A program made the translations under genes and the position numbers. From UBA2040 sp963977135 (GTDB taxonomy: Bacteria > Bacteroidota > Bacteroidia > Flavobacteriales_D > Crocinitomicaceae), in contig CAXBNN010000003.1 in the NCBI GenBank assembly GCA_963977135.1, positions 62,001 through 126,000 of the forward strand: DNA of 64,000 bases, given 5' to 3'. The notes beneath the pieces were generated by a model, which saw nothing but the letters and a program-made list of their open reading frames with translations, did no database searches and had not been told where the DNA came from. Positions 1-9,066 of the stretch are shown here, one piece after another. Position 1 is the stretch's first letter. Each line of letters opens with the position of its first letter.

Positions 1-888
1 TGTGATTTTTTGTTCATTTTCATCGATTTGCAATTGTTCTAAAGCGCCATTTAATTCAACCAACTGTTTCGCTTCATCGCTTCTATAAGAATTGAAAACA
101 GGTGCAAAACAAGCCAAAAGCAAACCTGTTATTACCAGCAATGTTCCCATAGCTTTACTTGCTTTCTCTGTTTTGTCAGAAGTTGGAATACTAATCCCAG
201 AAGGTACTTTTTTTGAAAAACCAAACATTAAAGCAATGCCCAAAAATAAAGCGCCAACGCAAGAATATAGAATTATAACTTTGTCTAATTCCAAATTTTT
301 AATCGCGTCATCGGTTAACGCTCCAGCCGAACCAAACAAGGCAAGAGATACGATTAAAGGTCCGACTGTCGTGCCCAAACTATTCACTCCACCGCCAAGG
401 TTTATTCGACTACTTCCAGTCGATTCATCTCCGAGAGAAATCATAAAAGGATTGGCAGAAGTTTGTTGTAAAGAGAATCCTAGAGCAACTATAAACAGTC
501 CGAAAAGCATGCCGACAAAGGTTCCGCCTTCAACACTTAAAATCATTACTCCTGCACCAAGAGCCGAGAAAACTAAACCGTAAACTATGCTTTTCTTGTA
601 ACCCCAAGAGCCAACCAAATCTTTGCCTGATTGACTACTAATGATAAACAATGACAGAGCGCCAAGGTAATAGGCTAGGTAAAATGCAAAATCAATTAAC
701 TGACTTTGAAATTGATCTAACCCAAAAAAGTTTTTGCAAAAGGGAATGAAAACACTGTTTCCTGCAGCAATGAATCCCCAAAAGAAAAACACAGAAGTTA
801 ATGTTATTACCCCTCCGTAGTTGGTTGCTTTTATTGGTTCATTAGAATTTTCCTTTGATTGGGCAGTCTGGCCTCCTGAAATGTCCAT
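1..888 (-). CDS. FHS-family sugar permease (MFS), 3' end outside window
   Basis: The 296 visible codons encode the N-terminal two thirds of a polytopic inner-membrane transporter. After a short polar N-terminus (begins MDISGGQTAQ) come hydrophobic helices with the FHS/FucP-like patterns FFFWGFIAAGNSVFIP in helix 1 and QQTSANPFMISLGD in the middle of the protein, followed by the glycine-rich stretch RINLGGGVNSLGTTVGP. This family (fucose permease, glucose/galactose transporter) moves sugars by proton or sodium symport. The ATG at 888 is the first usable in-frame start; the only nearby upstream ATG on this strand (around 1034) is in another frame. The specific sugar cannot be read from the sequence. 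Family assignment is strong; substrate is unknown. Confidence 0.85.
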   Translation of the reverse strand, partial: MDISGGQTAQSKENSNEPIKATNYGGVITLTSVFFFWGFIAAGNSVFIPFCKNFFGLDQFQSQLIDFAFYLAYYLGALSLFIISSQSGKDLVGSWGYKKSIVYGLVFSALGAGVMILSVEGGTFVGMLFGLFIVALGFSLQQTSANPFMISLGDESTGSSRINLGGGVNSLGTTVGPLIVSLALFGSAGALTDDAIKNLELDKVIILYSCVGALFLGIALMFGFSKKVPSGISIPTSDKTEKASKAMGTLLVITGLLLACFAPVFNSYRSDEAKQLVELNGALEQLQIDENEQKIT

Positions 889-1244
889 AGTTTGTTTTAT
901 AGTTGAAACGAAAATAGGATTTTTTTTTGATTCACAACTATTTTCGAAAATTACTTTTGGTAAATTGTACAATAATGTATTATCCGGCGCTGTGCTAATT
1001 TGATTTTTGTCGGATGCTAAATAAATTCGCATTGAATCCCACTAGAATAAGGCGTTTGAGTTTGTCCCAGTAAATTCTTTTTCAGATAATTGTAACTTTT
1101 TCTTGACTACTATGTCTTACCTACAAACAAAGTAATTAAACGCTCCGATCGGCGAACTTTAAGAAAAACAGATTTCCAAAAGCTTAAAAATATGCAGCTT
1201 GGTGAAATCAAAGAAATAATTGTTGAACCAAAAAACAAACAAAG
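889..1244. other. intergenic region between divergent genes
   Basis: About 350 bases between the divergent sugar permease and the small secreted protein. I found no convincing ORF, RNA gene or TAnnTTTG promoter element on either strand. It presumably holds the 5' control regions of both genes, but no site could be defined. Confidence 0.5.
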
Positions 1245-1565
1245 ATGAAAAATGTAGCATTAATACTAGCAATGGGTTTTCTTATGATAAGCACTGCTTT
1301 TGCAGGTAACAACCCAAGTTTAAAAAAATTGTTGAACCGAAAAATTAAAATTGATCTTTCGCATATCGAATTAGACAAGTATACACCTGATTATGTAAAC
1401 GTGAGTTTCAAAATTGTGAATGGCGAAATTGAAATCACAGAAATTCATGGATCACAGCCTGAGCTTAAAAAAGAAATTACAAAAGCGCTCGAAAAATTAG
1501 ATATAACATGTGAATATGAAGAAGGCGAAACCTACCAATACAAATTCACATTTGAAAAGATATAG
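1245..1565 (+). CDS. small secreted protein of unknown function
   Basis: A 106-residue protein with a typical signal peptide (basic MK, hydrophobic core VALILAMGFLMIST, likely cleavage after AFA near residue 20). The mature part is short, charged and predicted alpha/beta, with the pattern VNGEIEITEIHGSQPELKKEITKALEKL. This resembles the small periplasmic proteins of Bacteroidota whose conserved core is a beta strand, an ...I..I.G...L...V...L helix and a final YKFTFE strand. I do not recognise a named family. It is single-cistronic, followed at once by a strong terminator. No catalytic motif is visible. Confidence 0.75.
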   Translation: MKNVALILAMGFLMISTAFAGNNPSLKKLLNRKIKIDLSHIELDKYTPDYVNVSFKIVNGEIEITEIHGSQPELKKEITKALEKLDITCEYEEGETYQYKFTFEKI

Positions 1566-1592
1566 AAGAAGCAAGAAGGTTAGGTAAGGTTT

Positions 1593-1628
1593 AAAAAGCA
1601 TCGTGTGGTAGCATCACGGTGCTTTTTT
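1593..1628. terminator. bidirectional Rho-independent terminator
   Basis: A hairpin with arms AAAAAGCATCGTG and CACGGTGCTTTTT (one G-T wobble) and an 8-9 base loop lies between the convergent small secreted protein gene and dxs. The A and T runs flanking the stem let it act on both strands. Confidence 0.85.
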
Positions 1629-1642
1629 TAATTTGCATTAAT

Positions 1643-3592
1643 TTATCCGACCTTCTCTTTAGACTCTTTCACTTCAGAATAGTCAAGCATTTCTTTCGCT
1701 TTCGCAACTATAGCTGCCTTGTCGAAACCACACTCTGCCCACAATTCTTTTTGAGTGCCATGGTGCACATATTTGTCTGGAATCCCCAAACGAACGACTT
1801 GCGCTGAATAATTATGGTCGGCCATGAATTCAACAACTGCTGAACCAAATCCTCCCATTAAACAACCGTCTTCGATTGTGATTACTTTCTTGAATTTTGA
1901 GAATACCTCGTGAAGCATTACTTCATCGATAGGTTTTACGAAACGCATATCGTAATGCGCAACGGACAATCCTTTTTCTTTCAATTCAGTAATCGCTTCT
2001 ACAGCAAAATTTCCTGGATGACCTATGGTCAATATCGCTAAATCTTCACCGTTTGTCAATTTTCGACCGGTTCCAACTTTTATTTCTTTCATTGGTGTTT
2101 TCCACTCCAACATAACGCCGTTTCCTCTTGGGTAACGAATGCTAAAAGGTCCTTTGTTTTCCAATTGCGATGTATACATCAAATTACGCAATTCTGACTC
2201 ATTCATTGGTGCTGAAACAATCATGTTTGGAATACAACGCATATAAGCCAAATCATATGCACCATGATGGGTTGCTCCATCCGCTCCAACAAATCCTCCT
2301 CTGTCTAAACAGAAAACAACATTCAAATTTTGAATCGCAACATCGTGTAATACTTGATCATATGCACGTTGCATAAACGAAGAATAGATGTTGCAAAAAG
2401 GAACCATTCCTTGTGTTGCCAAACCTGCAGAAAATGTCACTGCGTGTTGTTCTGCGATTCCTACATCAAATGCTCGTTTTGGCATAGCAGCCATCATGAT
2501 ATTTAATGAACACCCTGAAGGCATGGCTGGGGTAACCCCCATAATTTTATCGTTTTTCTCTGCTAATTCAACTATCGTGTGACCAAAAACATCTTGGTAT
2601 TTAGGTGGTTGTGGTTGTTTTGGAACAATCTTTACAATTTCTCCTGTTTCTTTGTTGAACACACCTGGAGCATGCCATTTAGTAGGATTTCCCTCTTCGG
2701 AAAACTTATAACCTGCACCTTTTCGAGTAATACAATGCAACAATTTTGGACCAGGAATATCTTTCAAATCTTCCATGATTTTTGCCAAACCAATTACATC
2801 ATGACCGTCAACTGGACCGAAATAACGGAAATTCAATGATTCAAACAAGTTGCTATTTTTCAATAGAGAACCTTTCATTGCTTGAGAAATCTTGGAAGCA
2901 ATGGATTGTGCATCTGGTCCAAACTTGGAAATTTTTCCTAGTAATTTCCAAACGTCGTCTTTTACTTTATTGTAGGTATGAGATGTTGTTATATCAGTCA
3001 AATACTGGTTTAAAGCACCAACATTTGGGTCAATGGACATGCAATTGTCGTTCAAAATCACCAACAAATTGGCATCTTTTTCAAAACCTGCATGATTCAT
3101 TCCTTCGAAAGCCAAACCAGCTGTCATGGCGCCGTCACCAATAACTGCAATATGCTGACGTTCTTTTTCTCCTTTGTAATTATTGGCAACAGCCATTCCC
3201 AAAGCTGCCGAAATAGACGTAGAACTATGACCTACACCAAAAGTATCGTACTCACTTTCAGAACGTTTCGGGAATCCTGAAATTCCGCCTTTGATTCTGT
3301 TCGTATGGAAAACTTCACGTCTTCCCGTTAATATTTTGTGACCATAAGCTTGGTGACCGACGTCCCAAACCAATTGATCAAAAGGTGTATTGAAAACATA
3401 ATGCAACGCCACTGTCATTTCGACTACCCCCAAACTTGCTCCAAAATGAGAATTCCCAATTTCCGAAATTACATCAATAATATATTGACGTAATTCTTCC
3501 GAAACTTGCGGTAAATCTTCAACGGTGAAGTTATTCCGTAAGTCCTCTGGAAGCTTAATTTTTTCGAGAAAAGGTCCTGCTTGGTATGTCAT
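1643..3592 (-). CDS. dxs: 1-deoxy-D-xylulose-5-phosphate synthase
   Basis: DXS condenses pyruvate and glyceraldehyde 3-phosphate into DXP, the first step of the MEP isoprenoid pathway, using thiamine diphosphate. The 649-residue protein has the usual length and the transketolase-like layout: an N-terminal domain with DVGHQAYGHK and the TPP/Mg motif GDG...NDN (about residues 152-183), a central pyrimidine domain with GIAEQHAVTFSAGLA, and a C-terminal transketolase domain. A reading frame extends 17 codons further upstream to 3643, but a TTG-N20-TAAATTTG promoter lies inside that extension. I therefore place the start at the ATG at 3592 (MTYQAGPFLEK). Transcribed alone; shares the terminator at 1593-1628 with the convergent gene. 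Confidence 0.95.
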   Translation of the reverse strand: MTYQAGPFLEKIKLPEDLRNNFTVEDLPQVSEELRQYIIDVISEIGNSHFGASLGVVEMTVALHYVFNTPFDQLVWDVGHQAYGHKILTGRREVFHTNRIKGGISGFPKRSESEYDTFGVGHSSTSISAALGMAVANNYKGEKERQHIAVIGDGAMTAGLAFEGMNHAGFEKDANLLVILNDNCMSIDPNVGALNQYLTDITTSHTYNKVKDDVWKLLGKISKFGPDAQSIASKISQAMKGSLLKNSNLFESLNFRYFGPVDGHDVIGLAKIMEDLKDIPGPKLLHCITRKGAGYKFSEEGNPTKWHAPGVFNKETGEIVKIVPKQPQPPKYQDVFGHTIVELAEKNDKIMGVTPAMPSGCSLNIMMAAMPKRAFDVGIAEQHAVTFSAGLATQGMVPFCNIYSSFMQRAYDQVLHDVAIQNLNVVFCLDRGGFVGADGATHHGAYDLAYMRCIPNMIVSAPMNESELRNLMYTSQLENKGPFSIRYPRGNGVMLEWKTPMKEIKVGTGRKLTNGEDLAILTIGHPGNFAVEAITELKEKGLSVAHYDMRFVKPIDEVMLHEVFSKFKKVITIEDGCLMGGFGSAVVEFMADHNYSAQVVRLGIPDKYVHHGTQKELWAECGFDKAAIVAKAKEMLDYSEVKESKEKVG

Positions 3593-3609
3593 GGCATTTG
3601 TATTACTTG

Positions 3610-3640
3610 CAAATTTATCGCTAAACGGTCTATAAACCAA
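3610..3640 (-). promoter_or_regulatory. predicted dxs promoter (Bacteroidota type)
   Basis: On the minus strand TTG (3640-3638), a 20-base spacer, then TAAATTTG (3617-3610), matching the TAnnTTTG -7 consensus. The expected transcript would start near 3606, giving a leader of about 14 bases before the ATG at 3592. Confidence 0.65.
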
Positions 3641-3770
3641 CAAGTGAGTAGTTTATTTTGTTCGAAGTGTTAATTTATGGGAAATATACGGGGTAATATA
3701 GGTGGCGGATGGCGGATTTAAAAATTGTGCTCACTAGATTTTGGTATTGGTCAGAAAAAAGTCCGTGTCA

Positions 3771-3793
3771 TCTGACTCCGTGCCTGAGTCAGA
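3771..3793 (-). terminator. hairpin overlapping the stop codon of the GT9 gene
   Basis: Perfect 8-bp arms TCTGACTC / GAGTCAGA with a 7-base loop, overlapping the stop codon at 3789-3791. On the minus strand a run of six T follows about 10 bases later, which is further than ideal. Probable transcription end for the glycosyltransferase gene. Confidence 0.5.
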
Positions 3794-4790
3794 CAGATCC
3801 GCGTTCCGCCATCACTCGCATACTTTCTATAATTCTACCCAAATCCTGATCCATCATACACTTAAAGTGCTTTTTCGGACAAGTTTGAAAACCAATTTTG
3901 GAACATGGTCGGCAAGAGAGGTTTTTGACTTCGTGAATGGAATACAAATCCGGTTTTTGAGGATAATAAGGAAACATGCCCAATTCTGGAACAGTATTTC
4001 CCCAAACGGAAACCACGGGCACTTCAAAACAAGATGCGATGTGCATCAAACCTGTGTCGTGAGTTAATAAAACTTTGCATTGTTTTACTACAGACGCGCT
4101 TTGTTGCAAATTCAATTTCCCACACAAATTCTGTATCTCTTTTCGAGGCAAACCAATGACAATATCTTTTGCTTTTTGTTCATCCTCAGGACCGCCGAGA
4201 AGCACAATCGGTTCATTAATTTTAGATAAAATCTTTATCAATTGCTCCGTTGGTAAGGTTTTCGTAGCAAACTGAGCGCCAATTGCTGCGCCAACAAACT
4301 GGTTCTGCTCCAAATCAAATTGTGCTTTTACATCAACTTCATTTTCTGAAGAAATATAAAATTCACAAGGTAAATTGTCGTTTTTTACACCCAAATCTTG
4401 CACCGTTTCGATATACCTATCTACGATGTGAACATCAGGCATTTTGTTCATTTTCAGATTGACCAATAACCATTTTTGAACATTCAATTTTTTGAAAGAG
4501 GCATTCGGTCTCCCTAGCTTTCGTTTCAAGGATAAGGTCCGAATATTATTGTGCAAATCAATTACATGATCATAGTTTTCCCTTTTCAATTCCGGTAAAA
4601 CTTCTTCAATAGAATTCTCTATCGTTATTACTTTGGAAATGTTCGGGTTGTTTTCGACTAACGATTTGAACTTTGTTTTGGTCAAATAATGAATTTCCAC
4701 ATCTTCCAATTGGTTCTTCAGGCAGCGCAAAACCGGTGTTGTGAGCACAATGTCGCCTATGGAACTAAAACGAATGACTAGAATTTTCAT
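3789..4790 (-). CDS. glycosyltransferase family 9 (heptosyltransferase-like)
   Basis: The 333-residue protein begins MKILVIRFSSIGDIVLTTP, the classic N-terminal Rossmann segment of GT9 ADP-heptose:LPS heptosyltransferases (RfaF/WaaC-like), with the nucleotide-binding C-terminal signature LTHDTGLMHIASCFEVPVVS and WGNT. These cytoplasmic, membrane-associated enzymes add heptose or a related sugar to lipid A-core. An alternative upstream ATG at 4847 would give an unusual extension that overlaps a perfect palindrome, so the start at 4790 is preferred. A cysteine-rich C-terminal patch (CRPCSKIGFQTCPKKHFKC) is common in this family in Bacteroidota. The exact sugar and acceptor are not predictable. 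Confidence 0.88.
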   Translation of the reverse strand: MKILVIRFSSIGDIVLTTPVLRCLKNQLEDVEIHYLTKTKFKSLVENNPNISKVITIENSIEEVLPELKRENYDHVIDLHNNIRTLSLKRKLGRPNASFKKLNVQKWLLVNLKMNKMPDVHIVDRYIETVQDLGVKNDNLPCEFYISSENEVDVKAQFDLEQNQFVGAAIGAQFATKTLPTEQLIKILSKINEPIVLLGGPEDEQKAKDIVIGLPRKEIQNLCGKLNLQQSASVVKQCKVLLTHDTGLMHIASCFEVPVVSVWGNTVPELGMFPYYPQKPDLYSIHEVKNLSCRPCSKIGFQTCPKKHFKCMMDQDLGRIIESMRVMAERGSV

Positions 4791-4802
4791 TAAGCAAAAG
4801 TA

Positions 4803-4844
4803 AAAATTAGTCAGGAGGAAAAATTTTTCCTCCTGACTAATTTT
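4803..4844. repeat. perfect 42-bp palindrome between divergent genes
   Basis: Two 21-base arms meet with no loop: the left arm AAAATTAGTCAGGAGGAAAAA is followed directly by its exact reverse complement. It lies 12 bases upstream of the glycosyltransferase start on the minus strand and 82 bases upstream of yebC on the plus strand. It has the A/T-flanked GC-core look of an intrinsic terminator, but both neighbours are transcribed away from it. It could attenuate a transcript, be a cruciform/protein site, or terminate an unannotated small RNA. Confidence 0.9.
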
Positions 4845-4898
4845 CAATTAAACTACTTTTCATTCATTCAATTCAACTAAAATTAATTGAATTCTCAT

Positions 4899-4906
4899 TA
4901 AATTTG
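4899..4906 (+). promoter_or_regulatory. -7 promoter element of yebC
   Basis: TAAATTTG fits the TAnnTTTG consensus and would give a leader of about 17 bases before the ATG at 4927. No good TTTG -33 element lies at the expected distance. Confidence 0.5.
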
Positions 4907-4926
4907 CCTTTCAAAAAAAACTAGAA

Positions 4927-5637
4927 ATGGGAAGAGCGTTTGAATACCGAAGAGCAACAAAAGAGAAACGTTGGGACAAAATGTCGAAATTATTTCCTCG
5001 ATTAGGGAAAGCGATAACGATGGCAGCCAAAGAAGGAGGTGAAGATCCAGCGATGAATGGAAAACTGCGTTCGGCAATTCAAAATGCGAAGTCACAAAAC
5101 ATGCCGAAAGATAATATTGAAGCGGCAATAAAACGTGCTTCAGCTAAAGACGTTGAGTCTTTCCATGAAATTATTTACGAAGGAAAAGGTCCTCATGGAG
5201 TTTTGGTTTTCATGGAATGTGCAACGGATAATCCAACTAGAACAGTTGCCAATGTTAAAGCCTACTTCAACAAAGCAAATGGACAGATAGTTCCTACTGG
5301 CTCTTTGGAATTCATGTTCGACAGAAAGTGTATTTTCGAAATTGATAAAACAGACGAACTAGACCCAGAAGAATTGGAATTCGAGTTGATCGATGCTGGA
5401 TTAGAAGAAATTGAAATATTAGAGGATAAATTGGTTCTTTATGGCGATTATACTTCGTTTGGAACATTGTCTACAGCTCTTGAAGAAAAAGGAATTGAAG
5501 CTACAAAATCAAACTTGGAGCGTATCCCAACATCGCCAGTTGAATACAGCGATGAGCAGTTAGTCGACATTGAGAAATTATTGGATAAAATTGAAGATGA
5601 TGATGATATCCAGCAGGTTTTCACAAATATCGCCTAG
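4927..5637 (+). CDS. yebC: YebC/TACO1-family translation and transcription regulator
   Basis: A 236-residue DUF28/YebC protein. The start MGRAFEYRRATKEKRW is the form usual in Bacteroidota, where the GHSKW of proteobacterial YebC is replaced. Family hallmarks are AKEGGEDPAMNGKLRSAIQNAK, NMPKDNIEAAIKRA, EGKGPHGVLVFMECATDN and TVANVKAYFNKANG. YebC proteins help ribosomes through proline stretches (YebC/TACO1) and some bind DNA as regulators; which applies here is not visible. The C-terminus is acidic (KIEDDDDIQQ). It has its own promoter element and stands alone between the palindrome and porW. Confidence 0.93.
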   Translation: MGRAFEYRRATKEKRWDKMSKLFPRLGKAITMAAKEGGEDPAMNGKLRSAIQNAKSQNMPKDNIEAAIKRASAKDVESFHEIIYEGKGPHGVLVFMECATDNPTRTVANVKAYFNKANGQIVPTGSLEFMFDRKCIFEIDKTDELDPEELEFELIDAGLEEIEILEDKLVLYGDYTSFGTLSTALEEKGIEATKSNLERIPTSPVEYSDEQLVDIEKLLDKIEDDDDIQQVFTNIA

Positions 5638-5722
5638 AAATATCAAAGCGAATTCTTAAATTTAGCCCTCCAAATACAATATACACGCTATTTTGCGTTC
5701 TATAGGAAACGAGTAATTACGA

Positions 5723-8398
5723 ATGAAATATATATTTAGTGTTGGTCTGGGGGCAATAGCCCTCCTTTTTTTCCTTTGGGGGTGTAACCCAGCGAAAAAT
5801 ACCGCCATCAATCGCTTCTACCATTCCACTACCGCACAATACAACGGCCATTTCAATGCAAACTTATTGTTAGATCAAGCTATTACAGGTTATCGTAAGA
5901 ATTTGAAAGAAGATTATTACAGTCAAATTCCTCTTGAGCTATATCCCAACGAAGAAGACGTAAAAAATTTATACCCGGCAATTGATACGGCAATCGTCAA
6001 ATGTACGAAGGTAATATCTGACCATTCCATGCCGGGTGCGGCTCGACCTTCTGCAAAAAAAGAAGAAAACAATTCTTTCATAGATGAAAACTGGACAACC
6101 ATTGGTAAAGCCAGCTACATGCGCCGCGACTACAATGCTGCGATGAAGAATTTCATGTTCATCAAAAAATTCTATTCAAATGATCCATCGAATTACATAG
6201 GTGAACTTTGGATGGCAAAAACGAATATAGCGCTTAAAAAATATACTGAAGCAGGATTCAATTTAGACATTTTGGAAAAGGCTTTGGAAGCTGAAGCCGA
6301 AAGAGGTAAAAAGAAAAATGGCATCAAGAAATTCCTTGCTAAAATGAAACAAAGCAAGAGAAAAAGAAAGAAAGCCAAAGAGGAAGAGGTTGCTAAGTTT
6401 CCTAAAAAGATTTTATTCGATTATTACAAAACTAGAGCGGAACTTGCCTTAATTAAAGAAGACAAGGATCTGGCAATAGAAAATTTAGAAAAATCGCTTA
6501 AAGAAACGCGCAAAAAACCTGAAAAAGCTAGAGTATACTTTATCCTCGGACAACTGCATCAAGGGATGGGAAACACCATGAAGGCAAAAGAAAACTATAG
6601 TAAGGTTCTTAAAAACAATGCTCCTTTTGAAATGGAATTTAGTGCTCGAATGAAAAGAGCTTTTCTCGGGGCTGATGCGAAATTGGTTAAAGAATTAAAA
6701 AAAATGCTTCGCGATGCGAAAAACGCAGAATTTAAAGATCAGATTTATTATGCTCTAGCGCAAATCGATGTGCAAAAAGGGGATGAGCCTGCCGCTTTTA
6801 AAAATTTAACTTCCTCAGCGTTCTATTCTACAAGCAATAATCGCCAAAAAGCGATGTCATATGAGCAAATGGGTGATATGAAATTCGTGAAACGAGATTA
6901 TGTACCCGCTCAAAAATATTACGACTCTTGCGCAACGGTTATGCCTGACACTTACCCAAATTTTGAAGCCATTAAAAACAAGGCAAGTAAATTACGTGAC
7001 TTAGTAAAAGCTGTTGAAATTGCAACTTTTGAAGATAGCGTTCAAAGAATTGCCAACATGGATGAATCAGACCGTTTTTCATATTTAGAAAAAGTAAGTC
7101 AGCAGTTGAAGGATAGAGAGGCTGAAAGAAAAAAGAAAGAAGCTGAAAAATTATTGGCTTTGCAAAAAAATGAAAATGCATTCAATCAAAATCAATCGGG
7201 TAACAAATGGTATTTCCGAAATGCCAAAACGCGAGCTGAAGGTCTAAACGAGTTTAAAAAACAATGGGGGACTCGTGAAAATGAAGATGACTGGCGAAGA
7301 GCTGACAAAATAGTTTTTGTTGAGTTTTCTGACAATGATAGCATAATTGGTGACTCAGCCAGTGTCGCTCCAGAAATAGCGAAAACCGATCCTTACAGTC
7401 AAGAGACTTTAATGTCAGATATTCCGTTGACGGATTCTGCCATGGATGCTTCAAAAGGAAGATTGGTAAAAGCACTTTACACCGTTGGTTTGATATATAA
7501 AGACCAGTTGAAGGAACCAGAGTTGGCGACAACACAGTTTTTAGATGTACTAGATGTTGTTTATGAAACAGATTATAAATTAATGTCGGCATTTCAATTA
7601 TATAAAATGAATGAAACGTCAAATCCAACGGAAGCTGCCATTCATAAAAATTATATATTAAACTATTTCCCGAATTCAGATTACGCCAATTATTTGCGCG
7701 ATCCTGATTATTTCATCAAAAAGAAAGAATTGGATGCCAGAGCAGAAAAAGATTATGTCAGAGCGTTAGATCGTTATCGCAGCGGACTATATTACCCAGC
7801 CCTTAGTGCCGCAGAAGCCGTTCTTAGAGATGAACCCACGAATGACTTTAGACCGAAATATTTGTTGTTGAAAGCAATGTGTCAAGGTAAATTAAATGAG
7901 GATAAAAAAACTCTTTTACCAACTCTTACCCAACTAACAAAAGAATTTCCAACCACAGATGAAGCTGCAAAAGCACAACAAATGATCGACATCATCAACA
8001 ACGGGTATTCTAAAAATGAAATTGTTGATTTCAGTTCAAAATCTATTTACACCTACGATGATAAAGCTCGACTGTACGTTTTAATATTCTTAGATTCTAA
8101 TAGTAATCCAGGTTTGGACAAAACCAGAATAGTTGATTTTCATAGAGAATATTTCTCCCGAGACAAATTAAAAGTAACGTCGAAAATATACAGCGACAAT
8201 CAAAGTATTGCTCTTGTAGATGATTTTGACACAGAAATGAAGGCTCTAAATTATCTGCGAGTTTACAAGAGTACCCGAAAACATTTATTAGATTTACAGA
8301 ACGCCAAGACCCTAATCATCTCGCAGGAAAACTTAAAAATTCTTTTTCAGACTCAAAAATTGCAAGAGTATGAAAACTTTTATGAAGATTATTATTAA
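5723..8398 (+). CDS. porW: PorW/SprE-like T9SS gliding lipoprotein with TPRs
   Basis: An 891-residue lipoprotein: the signal peptide ends in a lipobox before Cys21 (LFFLWGC). The opening of the mature part (NTAINRFYHSTTAQYNGHFN, then tandem tetratricopeptide-like helices) is characteristic of SprE of Flavobacterium and PorW of Porphyromonas, which link the PorL-PorM motor ring to the Sov translocon side of the type IX secretion system. A very basic stretch around residues 195-225 (KRKRKKAKEEE) and a helical charged segment around 450-480 (REAERKKKEAEK) interrupt the repeats. It is followed 21 bases later by a bactofilin gene, a neighbourhood I know from other Bacteroidota. Membership is inferred from N-terminal pattern, size and context. 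Confidence 0.8.
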   Translation: MKYIFSVGLGAIALLFFLWGCNPAKNTAINRFYHSTTAQYNGHFNANLLLDQAITGYRKNLKEDYYSQIPLELYPNEEDVKNLYPAIDTAIVKCTKVISDHSMPGAARPSAKKEENNSFIDENWTTIGKASYMRRDYNAAMKNFMFIKKFYSNDPSNYIGELWMAKTNIALKKYTEAGFNLDILEKALEAEAERGKKKNGIKKFLAKMKQSKRKRKKAKEEEVAKFPKKILFDYYKTRAELALIKEDKDLAIENLEKSLKETRKKPEKARVYFILGQLHQGMGNTMKAKENYSKVLKNNAPFEMEFSARMKRAFLGADAKLVKELKKMLRDAKNAEFKDQIYYALAQIDVQKGDEPAAFKNLTSSAFYSTSNNRQKAMSYEQMGDMKFVKRDYVPAQKYYDSCATVMPDTYPNFEAIKNKASKLRDLVKAVEIATFEDSVQRIANMDESDRFSYLEKVSQQLKDREAERKKKEAEKLLALQKNENAFNQNQSGNKWYFRNAKTRAEGLNEFKKQWGTRENEDDWRRADKIVFVEFSDNDSIIGDSASVAPEIAKTDPYSQETLMSDIPLTDSAMDASKGRLVKALYTVGLIYKDQLKEPELATTQFLDVLDVVYETDYKLMSAFQLYKMNETSNPTEAAIHKNYILNYFPNSDYANYLRDPDYFIKKKELDARAEKDYVRALDRYRSGLYYPALSAAEAVLRDEPTNDFRPKYLLLKAMCQGKLNEDKKTLLPTLTQLTKEFPTTDEAAKAQQMIDIINNGYSKNEIVDFSSKSIYTYDDKARLYVLIFLDSNSNPGLDKTRIVDFHREYFSRDKLKVTSKIYSDNQSIALVDDFDTEMKALNYLRVYKSTRKHLLDLQNAKTLIISQENLKILFQTQKLQEYENFYEDYY

Positions 8399-8419
8399 TC
8401 CTTAATTCCTAAAAAAAAT

Positions 8420-8839
8420 ATGATTGGTAAAAAAAACAGTGCAAATTTTGAAGCTCCAGATCGATTAAATCGATTCGTTGAAGGAACTAAATTAATTGGT
8501 GAATTAATTACCGAGACAAGCATTCGAATTGATGGCGAAATTCAAGGTAATGTTAACTGTGCTGGTAAAGTACTAATTGGCGAAAATGCCGTCATTAAAG
8601 GAAATCTGATTTGTAGCGAGGCTGATGTAGAAGGAACGATTAACGGTGATATTAAAGTTGATGGTTTATTGGTACTAAGAGAAAAAGCTCGTGTTAAAGG
8701 CAACATTGATACATCAAAAATTGAAATTCATCAAGGGGCAATATTCATAGGAAACTGCGTGATGGCTGGTGTCAAATCAAATAATAAGTCAGCTCCTATA
8801 AAATCTTCGACTGAACATCCTGAAGACATCGTGTACTAA
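8420..8839 (+). CDS. bactofilin (polymer-forming cytoskeletal protein)
   Basis: 139 residues with a central DUF583 right-handed beta-helix of about residues 20-115. The periodic G.I.G.V...G.V.IGE.A.I.GNL....DVEGTIN pattern is visible, as is an unstructured charged C-terminus. Bactofilins polymerise without nucleotide into filaments attached to the inner membrane and scaffold envelope functions. It sits 21 bases after porW and its stop overlaps the start of the AtpZ-like gene (TAATG), so the three are likely cotranscribed. Confidence 0.92.
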   Translation: MIGKKNSANFEAPDRLNRFVEGTKLIGELITETSIRIDGEIQGNVNCAGKVLIGENAVIKGNLICSEADVEGTINGDIKVDGLLVLREKARVKGNIDTSKIEIHQGAIFIGNCVMAGVKSNNKSAPIKSSTEHPEDIVY

Positions 8840-9066
8840 TGAGTAAAAAGGAAAGCGGTTACTCCAAGTATGCCAAATACTCAGGTTTAGGTATTCAAAT
8901 GGGCATTATTATCGCTGGCCTAACATGGCTAGGGACTTTCTTGGACGAAAAGTATTTAACCCGACCCCTTTGGACTGTGCTATTATCACTTGGCGGTGTA
9001 GCAATTTCCCTCTATATTGTTATAAAAGAAGTCATAAATATGAGTAAAGATAAAGATGAAGAATAG
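8839..9066 (+). CDS. AtpZ/AtpI-family membrane protein
   Basis: 75 residues with two transmembrane helices (LGIQMGIIIAGLTWLGTFLDE and PLWTVLLSLGGVAISLYIVIKEV). This is the AtpZ/AtpI pattern, including the conserved G...LD...... P.... G loop. These proteins assist assembly of the ATP synthase c-ring and magnesium uptake. It overlaps the bactofilin stop by one base and the next gene by 11 bases. The rest of the ATP synthase operon does not follow here, which is unusual. Confidence 0.88.
   Translation: MSKKESGYSKYAKYSGLGIQMGIIIAGLTWLGTFLDEKYLTRPLWTVLLSLGGVAISLYIVIKEVINMSKDKDEE

Noticed and set aside
3593..3643. Longer N-terminus for dxs
   Set aside because: A TTG-N20-TAAATTTG promoter lies within it, so it should not be in the transcript.
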